Shown in pieces: positions 45,379-57,455 of a stretch of DNA of 62,000 nucleotides. A program made the translations under genes and the position numbers. Within the stretch, counting starts at the first letter, position 1, and each line of letters starts with the position of its first letter. Below the pieces are notes generated by a model. It did not search any database, was not told where the DNA came from, and was given only the letters and a program-made list of their open reading frames with translations. Origin of the DNA: Symbiodinium natans. Its lineage: Eukaryota > Sar > Dinophyceae > Suessiales > Symbiodiniaceae. The DNA is taken from positions 305,001-367,000 of the forward strand of contig CAJNDS010002321.1 in assembly GCA_905221605.1 (NCBI GenBank), given 5' to 3'.

Positions 45379-45753
45379 ATGTCTTCTTTAGCAGACTACA
45401 AGCGTGAGATGTGCGAAAGCAAAGGCCGACCATGGCAGCCCTTCCTCGCCGGAGTGGATGACGGCACAGGCTTCTTTGGAGAGGCAAACTGCGCACACGG
45501 CCAAAGATTTTCAGAGGATGCAAAGAGTACTTGGGCGGCTCTGCGCTCATTGACATTCGTATTGTGTGATGTGGCTCATCATCAGCGAATGCTCCAGTTT
45601 GCAATCCTACCGGCATCCATCGGCACAAAAGCACGGTCTACACATCTTTGCGTGGGCTCGCCTGTGTTGAGTGGCCCCGGACCTCGAAACCACAAGCTGC
45701 AAGCACGTGCAAACATTGGGAAGCCACTGCTCATTGAAGCCAGAATCACATAG
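45379..45753 (+). CDS. Unassigned plus-strand frame
   Basis: A 124-codon frame from ATG to stop with decent protein texture (YKREMCESKGRPWQPFLAGV; AKSTWAALRSLTFVLCDVAH). No domain. The minus strand also has frames here, so strand is uncertain. Confidence 0.25.
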   Translation: MSSLADYKREMCESKGRPWQPFLAGVDDGTGFFGEANCAHGQRFSEDAKSTWAALRSLTFVLCDVAHHQRMLQFAILPASIGTKARSTHLCVGSPVLSGPGPRNHKLQARANIGKPLLIEARIT

Positions 45754-47134
45754 GTGGTTGTCAAAATCATCATCCCTTTTGGGGTACCCTAAATAATAGG
45801 TGCCGCATTATAATAGGGATTCGAAAAGCCACACGAGTAAAACAAGGGGATGCGGAGCTGACGGGCCTCCCCAGGTTCCAGGAAGGCAGTCCCCGCCTGG
45901 AATCAGAGCTTTGAGTGGGGCACTTTTGGTTGAGGGTTTAGGGGTTTAAGGATTCAAAGGTTTAAGGGTTTAAGGATTCAAAGTTTAAGGGTTCCATCAG
46001 TGCCATCACTGCTTGGCAAGCAAACTCACCGATATCTGGGCAAGCTGCAGGCGTTGGAAACGGAGCCCCTCTCGGAACATGGCCTTATTGGACCATGTTC
46101 TTAGATCTGAACATGTTCAGGTCAGGTGAGCATTAGAAAGGGAGTGGCCAGCTTCGGTCTATAGTTGCCCTGTACTTGTTCACATAGTCATCAACATCAC
46201 CTGCCTGTGGTAGAAAGTATGTCCTGGTTTTCTGCTGCAACTTGCAGTTGCCAAATAGCAGGAGGACGTGAATCGACAAGAGCAAGTTGTTACTGTGAGA
46301 AAATACAGCCTGAGGCGTTCGCTGTCGACGTAGAACAGAGCAGTCCGGGCTCCTTGTCAATCTACGACATATGATCTGTTGGCCTGATTTGGCCTGTCTG
46401 ATCCTGTTTGGCCAACCTCTGCTGAGCTGACTCATGGTGCCATGTAATAAAGATTGAAGCTTCGGGTCCTTGAGCAGTCTACTAGTCCGTTGGCTGTGGC
46501 AAGCTCGCCGCTCATGTACAGCACAACCTCGACACGCTGCCCCACACAACTTCACGCAGCAAACCTGCGCAGCACTGAGGAGGAGGCCAGAGTTCTTGCA
46601 TGGCACCAAGGAGCCGCCCTGGGCGCCCTGCATCTGAATTGCTTCTTGCACTCGGGTAATTACGAGAGGGCCCCAAGGCGAGGCCGCCCACCACTTGCGC
46701 GGCCTCACTGAGCCCGGCCCAGGAGAGTTCAGCTGACCCTGCGTGAACTGGCACGCATGAGACAAGCGGCAGCTCCGAGACATGGAAGTCCTAACAAGTA
46801 TGCAGCATGCAGACAGAGAGGTCCTGGACAGTGCCTCGCCATCTCCCCCGTGCTTGCATAGCCAGCAACTCTGTGCCAATGTTGTTCGATCTTTGATAGG
46901 TAAAGTAGCTGTCAAAACATGTTTAACACACCTTCTAATCCTGTCTGTCACAAAAACGCCGATGTATCCCATTGATGTGGGTCTAAGCGCGCTTCCTGCA
47001 ACAACCAACATAGAATGCCAGACAGGTTAAGTGCTACGTGTCTGAGACCTCACATCGCTCATATGCCAAACCAACACACTCTGCACGGCGGTTCGCGACC
47101 TATTTTCGACACCAGCTGGAGTCTCACCAACTGC
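45754..47134. other. Spacer or introns
   Basis: 45770-45830 has a decayed possible relative of the introner-like family (TTTTGGGGTACCCTAAATAA). 45931-45994 is a degenerate telomere-like tract. A minus-strand frame of 292 codons at 46133-47011 is long but mosaic in texture; only its end (GDVDDYVNKYRATIDRSWPL) reads like an exon. Confidence 0.4.
45931..45994 (+). repeat. Degenerate telomere-like tract
   Basis: GGGTTTAGGGGTTTAAGGATTCAAAGGTTTAAGGG-type units; about eight decayed repeats. Confidence 0.6.
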
Positions 47135-49107
47135 TCACATGTTCTCGTTCAACCTTGGCCGAACAAAGCCCACCCTGGAGTCTCCCAGATGGAACAATGT
47201 GGCGCTCAATGGAACAAAGTCGAAAGGGACTGAGTTGAGATGGTTCTTCCCCACCTCCCACATGTCACCACCCCAGCTCCCCTCGCCCTGAAACGCTCGA
47301 AGAAGTCTCCTAATGACCGCAATTGAATTCTGGAGGTGCAGAGTTCTTTGTATACCGTCTGCGAGGCAGGTTGGCTTCTTCATCGGAACTGGATAAGGTG
47401 AATCTTGGACGTAACTCCTGAGGAACACGGCTAAGCACAAGTAAGCAACCCTTTTCTGAACACTCCAGGTACGCCAGCCTCTGGAAACCAGTAGGGCTCG
47501 CATGTGCACAATAGTATCACCCATACAAGAAAGCCTCATGCCCACACGGTGAAGCCAACCTTTGAGGCATTCTGAGGCTCCCATTCACATGCAAACAGAC
47601 TCAAAGACCAGCTTTAAGCTCCTAAACGAAGAAATTGGGACGATTCGAAGGAACAAAGGTAGTAGCCAAAAATCGCAATCACATCGGAGAAAATGGCTGC
47701 AATGCGTTTCGTTTTCCAAGACTCTCGAAAGCACATATGTTGGTGCGGAGCAGTTCCTCGCCCCTGGAGAGCTCCCAACGAAACCACACAAAGTTGCAGA
47801 GTGTCGGTGACCACGAAACACCCGCATGCCCACACATACATAGGCAAAGTTGAGCCTCATGATACCCCAAGTGGAATATCTCGAATCCCTGATATGCACT
47901 CATACAGATTCTGCGCAAACTCTGTCGAAATGGCAGGCGAAAGGCGGCGACAGGATCGATGCATCGTTGTTTGATAGAATGCTCAGGCCATGACGCAGCT
48001 TCGTGTGCAGCAGTGATGTGTCGCCCTGGTGGTGGCTTTGCCTCGAGGTCCAGGAATTCGGCATTCGGGAAGCGACCGTGAATTGCAAGGCTGCGTTCTA
48101 AATGCTGCAATTGTCCAAGAAAGCCACTCTGCCACTTTGCTTGAAGTCCCTGATCCAGTTGGACCTGCTTGTACAAGTTGAAGAGCCATGAAAGATTTAA
48201 GAAGCATTCACAAGGGTAGATCGCATGCTCACCAAAATAATCGAGCAGCAATTGGTGCAAGCGTGCTCGGACATGGGCGTGTTCAACCTGAACCGGAGCA
48301 GTTCATGGCGACAAATGGCAGCAAGCACTCTCCGCCTGCCCAACCAATCTCGAAGAGAGATCTGACACAGCAGCCTCGGGGCAATCGTGCTCTTTATCCA
48401 TGCGAATAAATAGATCAGATGCGCATGCCACGCCTTAGGGTAAAGTACCCAGCAAAAGCGATGTTGGCATCATTTCCCTCTTTTTCAAGGGGCTGAACCC
48501 ATGGAATCTGGGTCGTTCGACCAAAAACACTGCATCGAGGTGGATGACCAGCTTGTCAAACTGCTTCTTGTATCGGGCCTGGCCAGAAGCCCCCCACAGA
48601 ATCATGGCAGCTCAACAATCTCCGGCATATCCCATTTGCGAAAGCATCTGAAACACTGCATACTGGCATACTGAAACTGTAACGAGGTATGGAGAAGCGG
48701 AAGCTTCGCGGGGGCATCCTGTGCATCGGCACCCACAGACTCCAGCGTCGCATGCAGCAAGACCACCGCAATGGGCTGTGGCCTTGAAAGCCGATTCCTA
48801 GCAAATCCTACAAAACCTTTTGAACATGACATCCGAGTCTCAAAACAGCTTCATGAAACTGTCTTAGCTGTGCGCGATTGGTTGACAGTTCGTGACATCC
48901 AATGCCAAACCATGCCCAGCTCCCCCTGCGGAGTTGTATCAAAGGAAGATATTGCCCGTGGCTTGGATACAAGTGTCGAAACGCGGCCTGGGTAACGGCT
49001 ATGGCTTGCAAAAAGCGATGGCGAGCCACTGTGCTGTTCACATACTCATCGAAAGCCTGCAGTGGAGAGTCCACTTCTGCACTTGGATTGGCAAGCCGGC
49101 AAGCCAT
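47135..49107 (-). CDS. Unassigned multi-exon protein region
   Basis: Several minus-strand frames carry good protein texture in series: 48808-49107 (FDEYVNSTVARHRFLQAIAV, AAFRHLYPSHGQYLPLIQLR), 48602-48832 (RPQPIAVVLLHATLESVGAD, CFRCFRKWDMPEIVELP), 47679-48260 (HQLLLDYFGEHAIYPCECFL, GFLGQLQHLERSLAIHGRFP) and 47135-47584. They look like exons of one or two helical proteins. No family is recognised and splice sites were not resolved. The span is a container, not a continuous reading frame. Confidence 0.4.
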
Positions 49108-50630
49108 CCCGTGACCTCGCTGGAAAGATCAGGCTGGTTGCGAAAATCGGCCCGCACAGCTGGACACTGTTGACCTCACTCCGAGGCAAGATCAGATGCA
49201 CGCCATGCGCAACTTGCGCTGACAAATACACATCCGAATCCTGGGATATCCTGGGAACCAAACAGAGGAGGCCCACGAGAATCTCCTTGAGTTCGTGAAC
49301 ATGCGACGTTGCAAAGACAATTTAGCCGCACGGCGCAATCAAATTTGAACGGTGGACTTCTCGACCTGCGAAAGCGCAAGCATGAGTCAAGTCGCTGAAA
49401 ACGGGATGCCTGTGCATGGGGGGCGCATCACGGATGGGTGACTGAGTCTCTAAGAAAGCTGGGCATCGAGCCGGCATGCTTTTTTTCTGAAAGCTCTGCA
49501 ACTTCCACTCAGGAACGGAAAAGAAACGTTTAAGTGTGTTTATGGCCCCGTTTCATCTGCGTCTCGCGCGCGCTTCACCTAAGTTGGCTTTGCGGGATGC
49601 CGAGAGCAGAATTGTGAACACTATTGACAGAATTGAGAGTTGAAGTAAGTTGAACAATGAGGGAACCATGAGCGCTCGCACGAGTGCACGTACAAGTTGA
49701 TGCGAAGCGAGGCTACGCACAGGGATTCCGGATTTGGATCTTGAACTGGTCTTGCATTTCAAGTTGTTGCAGTCGCCCATGCAGAGGGGCCTCCTCATCA
49801 GGGCAGCGGATTCAATGAACAAAACGACGAAAAAAAGGTGTAGCTGTGTAGCCAATCGGAGAGCGACTCTGTGAGATTGATGGCTCCTAGGATCACCTCT
49901 CAAAGAGGACGAAAGGCGACAGCATGCTCAGCTGCTTCGCTTCGCCAGCAAAGCGCGAAGAAACCGGAGAGGGGGCAGGTCTAGTGAGGTAATGGTACCA
50001 GTAAATACATACCAACAGTTAAGCAAACAGAAGTTGAGGCGGGTTTCCAGGCTCCAGGCGGAGAGCCGGGCCACTAGCAGGGTACTGGTGCTTGGGTATG
50101 CCTGTGGAAACTCTTGAACGCGAGGCTCAAGGGCTGCAGCGGACGCGTGATCTCTGTCAAAATGCACCGGAAGCAATTTGGCTGACAAGATAACAAGGTT
50201 CATAGTGGTACAGGTATGTGTCGGGACCAGAACACAAAAAGCATCAAAAGCTGGAGAGCTATAGAGTCGAACGGGTCGCCGCACCAGTCTGCGCAAAGGC
50301 ATCAACACGCTCACGTGACAAAAGCGCCATCGAGTGCTGTGAAGTGCACCACCAGCACTCCTGAGCTCTGGGGTAGTGCTCGAAAATTCGACAGGCCACC
50401 TAGCAGATGCCAGCTTGCCAGCTCCTCTTGCCCCCCAAGAACAGAGAATCAGGGAATAGAAGAAAGCCTGTGCCAAAGGCCAGGGCTGCACCTGGCACTG
50501 AATGGTACTGTGACGTGCTGTGAACAATCGCATCGTGCAAGGCACCTGTGGCATGGCTTGGCCCGCAAGGATATCGGCGAAAGCATACTCGATGTAATTT
50601 GTGGAAGCGGCATCCTTCGACTGTGCTCAC
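49108..50630. other. No firmly assignable gene
   Basis: Overlapping frames on both strands (for example 208 codons on minus at 49928-50554) without domains. 49110-49240 has weak minus-strand protein texture (VHLILPRSEVNSVQLCGPIF) that may extend the 47-49 kb gene. Confidence 0.35.
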
Positions 50631-51542
50631 GTTGTGGCAATTCATTAACGAAACCGAGAATGGCCTGGCAGTTGATCTGCATGAACTCCAACACACGACT
50701 GGTAGTTGCCTGCAGCAACAGCGGCAACAACAACAAAAAACGAAGAAGACAAAGCACATATCCCTTGCCACCCCCCCACCCCCACCCAAACCCCCCCCTA
50801 CACTGACATGCCGACATGCTGATACCCGATACGCCGATACGCCGATACGCCGACTCCCTCCCTCCCCCCCCCCCCACACAAATACGCCCATATATATATA
50901 TATGTACATATATATCCCGATACGTCGGTCACCCAAATACGTCGATGCACCGCCGATACGCCGATTTGGAGCAATCTAGCTTCACCGGACAAAAAGAAGC
51001 CTAGATTTTCTGGGCCGTGGTTCATCGTGGTGTATTGCTGCAAGCGCCGATCGCCCCCCCCTTCGTGTATCGGGTAATGCGCTGGGAACTGTCGCAGTCC
51101 TGCACCGTGCCCATACGCCGACATGCCGCTACACCGATTCCCTCCCCCCCAACCCACCCCTCTTGCGCGGATACGCTGATATGCCGTTACCCACCCTCGC
51201 TCCCCTCGGTGTATGGGTGTATCGGTGTGATCTCCCGGTCGGTGTATCGGCGTATCGGAGCAGTGCATCGGTGTATCGGTGTATATATGTTCCTTTTGGC
51301 CTCGTCTGCGGTCGCACTGAGACAACGACAAGAACATGTTCTAAAGCGACACGCCGTGCCTTGATGGCAGCCCATACAGCACTCACTGCGGTGATGTTCC
51401 TTCTCAGTGTCATCTTGACCTGCCGAGTCTGAATTCTGCACAGGCCCGCAAAAACTGATTTCCAGCAACTTGGTCGTCTGGCCTGCTTTCGCGTCTCTTT
51501 CCGACTCGCGTCTGCCTCGAATTGTGCTGCCGCCTCCTTTGC
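50631..51542 (-). CDS. Helical protein with two 60-bp phase-0 exons
   Basis: Exon 51483-51542 reads AKEAAAQFEADASRKETRKQ and exon 51360-51419 reads VKMTLRRNITAVSAVWAAIK. Each is exactly 20 codons with AG acceptor and GC donor. Exon 50631-50709 reads TSRVLEFMQINCQAILGFVN then ELPQ, with a GT donor (GTGAGC). All are helical. The introns include the CGATACGC/GGTGTATC microsatellite blocks. A single minus-strand frame of 350 codons (51129-52181) runs across exons and introns and misrepresents the gene. The family is unknown; linkage of the 50.7-kb exon to the other two is inferred. Confidence 0.5.
50820..51290. repeat. Inverted pair of CGATACGC microsatellite blocks
   Basis: 50821-50975 carries CCGATACGCCGATACGCCGA units on the plus strand. 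51170-51290 carries GGTGTATCGGTGTATCGGCG units, the reverse complement class. A TATATATATATATGTACATA run sits in the left block (about 50889-50913). Confidence 0.85.
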
Positions 51543-53648
51543 CTGCATCACAAGCCACACAAGCATGCGCGGAAGACTTGCTTTCAAACCAGAAGCCGGA
51601 GCGATGTCCTGGACCACGTTGGACAATGAAGAGCTTATTCTCAAAGTCTTGGGGACATTATGGAACATCTCACTTTCGTGCTTGCGCAGGACCCCTGATT
51701 CTGAAGGATGCCAGGATGCATCTAAGCTCGTGTGGCAGGATGGCCCGGGATGTGCGGAGATGTGCGCGAAAACTCCCTGAACGTGCATGTGCCAAACAAG
51801 TGCCCAAGAAAATGTCAGGCAAGTCTCGACGTAGGCAAGTCTCGACGTGTTTGGGGGTTTCTGCGAGATTGGACTCGTCCGACATGTTGGGCGCCAGACT
51901 GTTCCAGCAAGTTCTCGCCGGATGGTGATCATGCGGCTGGTTAATCTACACACACCGAGCCATGTCGTGCGCTGATATAGGCGCAAGAACTGCCTGGAAA
52001 AGTGCGCCCCGTCGGATGGTGGATGTCTCAGAAGCATGCTCAGTGACTTGTCGTGTATCTTCGGGACTTTCTCGACATGTGTTAGAACAGCGTGCTTTCT
52101 GTGCCTAAAAGTGCGCAAGTATGGACATGTGGTGTCCGCGGTGTGGAGTGATGCACTTCTGTATGGTGCACGGCATAACATGGCATGCTTTTGCTTTGCA
52201 GACTAAGTCATGCCAGGGGGGACAAAAGCATGTGTGCCTTTCAGCTACAGCCGTCCATGCCACTACACTGCCCAAAGTGCGCGCTTGAGTCTACCAACCT
52301 TGGCAGGCTTGACGATCTTATGACACAGCGTGTTGCAGGTCCATGGATGATATGGATGCATGTTGACGGACACCCCGCAGACTACCAGTATGAAACTTGA
52401 ATGAAATCGCCCCTGAAAGTTGACCTCTCTCTTCAACCAGTCTCTCATCGTCTCCATTCACCTGCTTAAGACATGTGCAATGCAACGACCGCACCTGGCC
52501 TGGACAAAGACAGCGACTGCTTTCTCAAACCGATCCTGCAAAGTTGAACGAACCAACACAGCTCAATCTGCTCAAAACCATGTTTGTTGAACAAATTCCT
52601 CAATCTCAATCCGATCCTGGAAATCGACAGGTGTTGGATGGTTTGAAGGTGCAGTCGTTGCAGTCGTTGCAATCGGTGCGGTCGTTGCAGTCGTTGCAGT
52701 CGGTGCAGTCGGTGCAGTCGGTGCAGTCTGCAGTTGAACAGGATGCACTGGTGGTGGGATATCGTGTTATGGCGGTGGAACATGGCAAGACTGGAAGGTC
52801 TTGCAACCTCTCCGACGACCCGCTGGCCTCCAAGCTTCGCGGGGGTGTTGACACCGCAAACGCCGGCACAGGGTCGGGTGTTTTGGCCGTTGCTGGCCTG
52901 CAGAAGCACGCTGCATTAGGTGACGAACTCATAGGATGGTAAGAACGTGGAGGAACGTGACATGACATGATTGGGATGCTGCGTTGGCATCCTTTCGTAC
53001 GTGCATCCGAGACGCACCGCGGCTTCATGCACCGACTGCGGCGGCGCCGCAGTCTCCCGTGTCCGGGCTCCTCTCTCAAATGCAAATGCTCAGAAACTCT
53101 TGACATGCCATAGGAACCACCCGTCTGTACACATATTGTACATGTATATGATGCACTTGCACGTGGTCGGCACGCGCCTTGCGCCAGCTGCAACCTGATA
53201 ATCAGGACAAAAGGACATGACTCGCCACGTCGATCTTTTCGAACTGCAGAGCTCCATGTGGAACCGTCTCAGGTCGTGACGGAGGTGAAGCAACCTGGAG
53301 CATGGGTCTGCTGAAAGCACGAAGTAGAATTAGCATGCTTGGATATCGCACGGGGGCCGGCATGGGACTGGGAACAGCCTCAACGCGTCTCGAAAGCACG
53401 CCGTGAAAGCCATACAAGCACCAATGAAGACGATGAAGCCGGATAAATGCCGATGCTCCGCCGAAGAAAGGCCAAGCATCCCAACACAAGTTCCTCAGCT
53501 TACTTCCAAAACCCCACCAGCCTCCTCAACAGGTGTCCTGGGAGGATATGCGATCGCTGCTTGAGCTTCTCTTGCTCGTGCAGCGGAATCTTCCTCAACA
53601 TCGCGTCAGTCATCTATGTCTTGACTACACAGAGTCGATACAATGTAC
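51543..53648. other. No firmly assignable gene; 9-bp repeat
   Basis: 52650-52735 is a GTTGCAGTC/GGTGCAGTC 9-mer array (about ten units) that opens frames on both strands. 51830-51850 has a direct repeat GGCAAGTCTCGACGT. Minus-strand text at about 53530-53610 (VEEDSAARAREAQAAIAY) may be an exon following the one at 53649. Confidence 0.4.
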
Positions 53649-54154
53649 CTCCAGATCTTGTAGCTGCTTCAGAACTTTCTGGAGCTGCTCCTGACTGCGC
53701 GAAATTCTGTCCAAAGGGACTAATATGCACCCCCAAAGTCGTTAGCCATGACGGCCGGCTACGACCCAGCAAACCCGTGTGTCCTGCGCCAGTTGGTTCA
53801 TGAGCCTCAGCATGAAGGACTTTGTCAATGCTGGTTTAGGGTTTAGGGTTTAGGGGGTCAGGGTTTAGGGTTTACGGTTTAGGGGTTCAGGGTTTAGGGG
53901 TTCAGGGTTTAGGGTTTATAGTTCAGGGTTCAATCAGGTTCAGGTGGCTGCGAGGCCGGTAGAGCATTTCGTCACCACATCATGTCCCAACCATCACGCC
54001 AGCATCACCCTGCAAGACCTTGAAATAGATTTGCTCGGCTGGCGGACTTCTGCTTGTTGAGCGCCTCCAGCCACAAGGAACATCGGCGGCCATCGAACAG
54101 ACCCTGCTGGTTTTGATGCCAATCAGAGGCCTTCTGAACTGCCGCGTCGTCTGC
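53649..54154 (-). CDS. Coiled-coil gene, two exons
   Basis: Exon 54019-54154 (AG acceptor, CAAG|GT donor) reads ADDAAVQKASDWHQNQQGLF then CSLWLEALNKQKSASRANLF. Exon 53649-53694 (AG acceptor, GAG|GT donor) reads QEQLQKVLKQLQDLE, a clean coiled-coil segment. The telomere-like tract 53833-53931 lies between them, so it is intronic if the exons are linked, and CCCTAAA in gene sense. The family is not recognised. Confidence 0.5.
53833..53931 (+). repeat. Telomere-like tract (TTTAGGG) between coiled-coil exons
   Basis: About 12 units with TTTACGG, TTCAGGG and TTTATAG variants. Confidence 0.9.
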
Positions 54155-54774
54155 CTCAAAGCGTCCAAGAAGTCACAGCAACCCGGGATGTCCGCAAGCC
54201 GCAGGCACTAGTAATGAATCAATATGAATCAATGAACGAGTTCAAGTTGCCCACCTCCAAGCTCCTTGCAAAAACCTGAGCTCGCACGGCATCAAGACAC
54301 CAACAACAGCAAACAAGTCAAGTGTAGCAGGACATGCGGGCTGCAAACTCGACAAGTCTCCGGCATCACGCTTTGTCTTGGGGAGCTGCCGTTCCTGTTG
54401 TCCTCATGGGCCACAACAAAGGGCATGCAGAGTGGCAACCTTTTGAAAGCTGAGCCGACTGCGAACCAAGTCGGCATAAGGCCGAATCGCCTGGGTGCAT
54501 CTTGGTGCAAGCGGTGATGTTGATGGTACCCGAGATCTACAGAGCGAGACTGAAAACACATGAAGGATTCTGAACTTGGGGGTGAGGGCTTGGGACGAAA
54601 GCTAGTTAAGGTACCCCCACGGAAGAGCTTCCGTCAACATGGCATCAACTACGCAGAAGGACAAGCACACGCAAAGGCAGCAGGTCGCGTCACCTTTTTT
54701 CTGGCGCAGGTGCCAATATTGACGTGGCATTCCTTCTGGCAATGTGTTGGTGTGTTGCTTTGCTCTGCGGTGTT

Positions 54775-55125
54775 TTAGCATCTTCCGGAGGGCTCTTTTT
54801 TGAAGCGCATGACACCACAACAGATGTTGCACTCGCCAGGCGAAGTCTGAAGTCTGTCCAATCCAGCTTTGAGGGACGCCTGACTCAAGTCAACATCAAG
54901 GCTTCTGAGTCTTTTCTTAGGGGGCTTTTCTGTTAGCATCTTCCGGAGGGCTCTTTTTTTGAAGCGCATGACACCACAACAGATGTTGCACTCGCCCGGC
55001 GAAGTCTGAAGTCTGTCCAATCCAGCTTTGAGGGACGCCAGACTCAAATCAACATCAAGGTTTCTGAGTCTTTTCTTGGGGGACTTGGGGGGCTTTTCTA
55101 GGGCCTGGCCAGCCCGTTTCCCCAA
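54775..55125 (-). CDS. Tandemly duplicated coding segment, 158-160 bp units
   Basis: Two units (54776-54933 and 54934-about 55099) are over 90% identical. On the minus strand one frame stays open through both and reads KKRLRNLDVDLSLASLKAGL and KKRLRSLDVDLSQASLKAGL, each followed by DRLQTSPGECNICCGVMRFK. A one-base difference in a T run separates the copies further on. This may be a duplicated exon or a repeat that happens to be open. A plus-strand frame at 54724-54936 with a hydrophobic start is the alternative. Confidence 0.45.
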   Translation of the reverse strand: MGKRAGQALEKPPKSPKKRLRNLDVDLSLASLKAGLDRLQTSPGECNICCGVMRFKKRALRKMLTEKPPKKRLRSLDVDLSQASLKAGLDRLQTSPGECNICCGVMRFKKEPSGRC

Positions 55126-57455
55126 AACCTGTGTTCGCCACCCGGAAACCGACCGGGTTTGCTGCGTTTCGTGGCGGAGCCTCCGGGGGCCCTGTATACC
55201 CTTCAGGTTGTAAGCTTCGCTTAGGTAAGATACTCCGCTAGCTCCTCAGGGGCTAGCTTTCGTGATGAAGGAGTGTGAGCGTTAGCTTGTCTTCGTTCCA
55301 TCCCTCTTTGTGCATGAGCACATCCGGATCACTGTGAGGGAAGTCGCTTATGATCCTTTGCGCAGCTTGACCGTCGCGTGCAGCCATGCAGCTGGAAAGT
55401 TCTGGACTTCCGTAGGTCGAGAGCAACTACAGGACAGCGTGTAGTGTGCGCTGACATTGCTACGTTTGAAAAAAGTTCACAAGTTCACAACATTCCTACG
55501 GCTGTGCGCAAGCTGGTGGTCGCGGGTTACTTGAAGTGCCTTAGTCTGGCTATGTCCTTGGTTTTTTGGGGGATGCTGGGGGAGAGGTCTCATTCTGAAA
55601 CCTGCTAACGCGTGCGTCATCTGGGCTAGCTGCGTCTTGCCGACTTGCCATTGATTGTTTTAGCCTCGGGACATGAAAGTGTAAAGGCTGCCACGAAGAA
55701 GGCTCTGACATTGCGTGACATCGCCGACGGTACCGGGCAGCTCGCCAGGAAGCAGGCCCTGAAGTTGCGTCATCGACCTCCAAGCAATGCGAAGCAACAA
55801 GATGTGAAGTATCCCACGAGGACACCAATTATCCACACTTATCAGTATTCACAAGGAAAGGAACCCTATCTACCGGAAGCAATCATTTAAACCCTGTTCC
55901 GTGGGAGGTGCGGCTCCCTGAGCTCAACGTTTTCGACCCCCAGAGCAAGCGCGGAAGCCGTTTTTTTGGGATGAAGCATGTGCCCGTTGGCTGGAACTAT
56001 CCCAAAACCCCTCAAAAATCCTCCGTTTTCGTACAACTTCGATGCCATGGAATCCAGGTTTTGGCCCACTTGGCTTGAAAGCGGATTCCCCGCCTGTTTT
56101 GCGGGTCAAGACGTTGAATTCAGTGACAAGGGTCAGGGAATCCAGTTCCACGTGGGGCCTCTAAGGCTTCAAAAAGCGGATTCCCAGCCAGTATTGGGGG
56201 TCAAAATCGTTGAATTGAGCGAAAGGGTCAGGGAATCCAGCTTTTGGACGAAACTTGTCGCAGTCTGTTCTTTACATGTCGGGGGTACCAGGGTCCCAAA
56301 CCTTGTCGGGATTCTGTCGGGGATACACCACCCCGTTCCCTGTTTCATATGGCAAAGGAGATGCACTCCACAAACTGAGGCACACTGCAATGCGACACCC
56401 GGCCTCCAATCGAGCCTCACCAAATAAGTCTCGAGGTGCTTCGAAGGTCCGCGACCTGATTGCATCCGCATCGGCCAAGACAGCAATGATTGACAGAGAC
56501 CAGCGAAAAATGGGTGAGGAGATGGCCGGGGCCTCCCTGGCGAGTCCTTTCAGCAAACCCCCTCAAGGCACTCGAACATTTGTGTCCCACAATTCAGCGT
56601 GCCATCCAAGCAGACCGGATCAGGCCTCCTTCCCCTAACCCAACCCTTCCCCTGTGGGACCCCCCCCAATCCCTTGGAGGAGCTGCAAACCGATGCCGTG
56701 GAGGGTCCCGCTTGTCGGTGGCTCCTACAGGGGGAGTGCCACAAAACCCCCCCGCACCCCCTCCCCCAAACCCCCCCACCCCACGCCCCCCCCCCCCCCC
56801 GCCACCCCCCCCTCCCCCCCCCCCTCACCCCCCCCCCTCACCCCCCCCTCCCCCCCCCGCCCCGACCCCCCCCCTTTTTTTGCGAAACCCTCTTTCCTCC
56901 TTTCCTGTCCTGGGGCCGGCCCGGCTGCCGAGGCGGCGCGCGCAAGCGTTTACAATTACACCAAAGCGACCACCCAAATCACACAAACCACCTGCTTCAC
57001 TGCTTCAAGCACCAACACTGCCGCGCGTGAAGCAGCCTTCCGGCCTTCGATGCCTTTTAGGTCGAATGCACCCGAAAATGTCGATTTGAGACTGTTTCAT
57101 GGCCACGTTGCACCGCGCGATCTTACAAAAAGCTGTGGTAGACCTGGTAGAGATTGGGCCAATGCCACCAGCGGTTAAGCCCAAAAGATCGTGTGCTGAT
57201 CTGCTGATCATGATCATGTGCCCATGTCAGTGGTGGCGGATTCTGGTTTGCGGCAATGCACTAGTCAAATTTAGTGCTTGAGGATTGTGTGCTGAATTGC
57301 TGACACAGAGGGCTCGCGCTTCGACCTGGATTCACTTGGCATCTGATGCCTGGAGCAGTCTGGTACTTGCCTAGCGTCTGTGAAGCCGACCGAAGCTTCG
57401 CCACCCAACGCTGTCATAAGTAAACCGTCACCCCCCCATCGTTTGGCAGCACCTC
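55126..57455. other. Spacer and repeats
   Basis: 55645-55890 has a plus-strand frame with protein texture (KKALTLRDIADGTGQLARKQ) that could be real. 55920-56240 holds a repeated segment: GCGGATTCCC..GGGGGTCAAAATCGTTGAA and GGGTCAGGGAATCCAG occur in direct copies at about 56082 and 56170, and an inverted copy lies at about 55928-55960. 56750-56880 is C-rich and makes Pro-rich frames. Confidence 0.45.

Noticed and set aside
46133-47011. 292-codon minus-strand frame as a gene
   Set aside because: Texture is uneven and other minus-strand frames over the same stretch look equally plausible; only the last 25 codons read like an exon.
51129-52181. Single 350-codon minus-strand frame as one exon
   Set aside because: Only two 20-codon stretches inside it have protein texture, each bounded by AG and GC splice sites; the rest runs through microsatellite and spacer text.
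56490-57178. 199- and 174-codon plus-strand frames
   Set aside because: Proline runs from C homopolymers, with unrelated text on each side and no domain.
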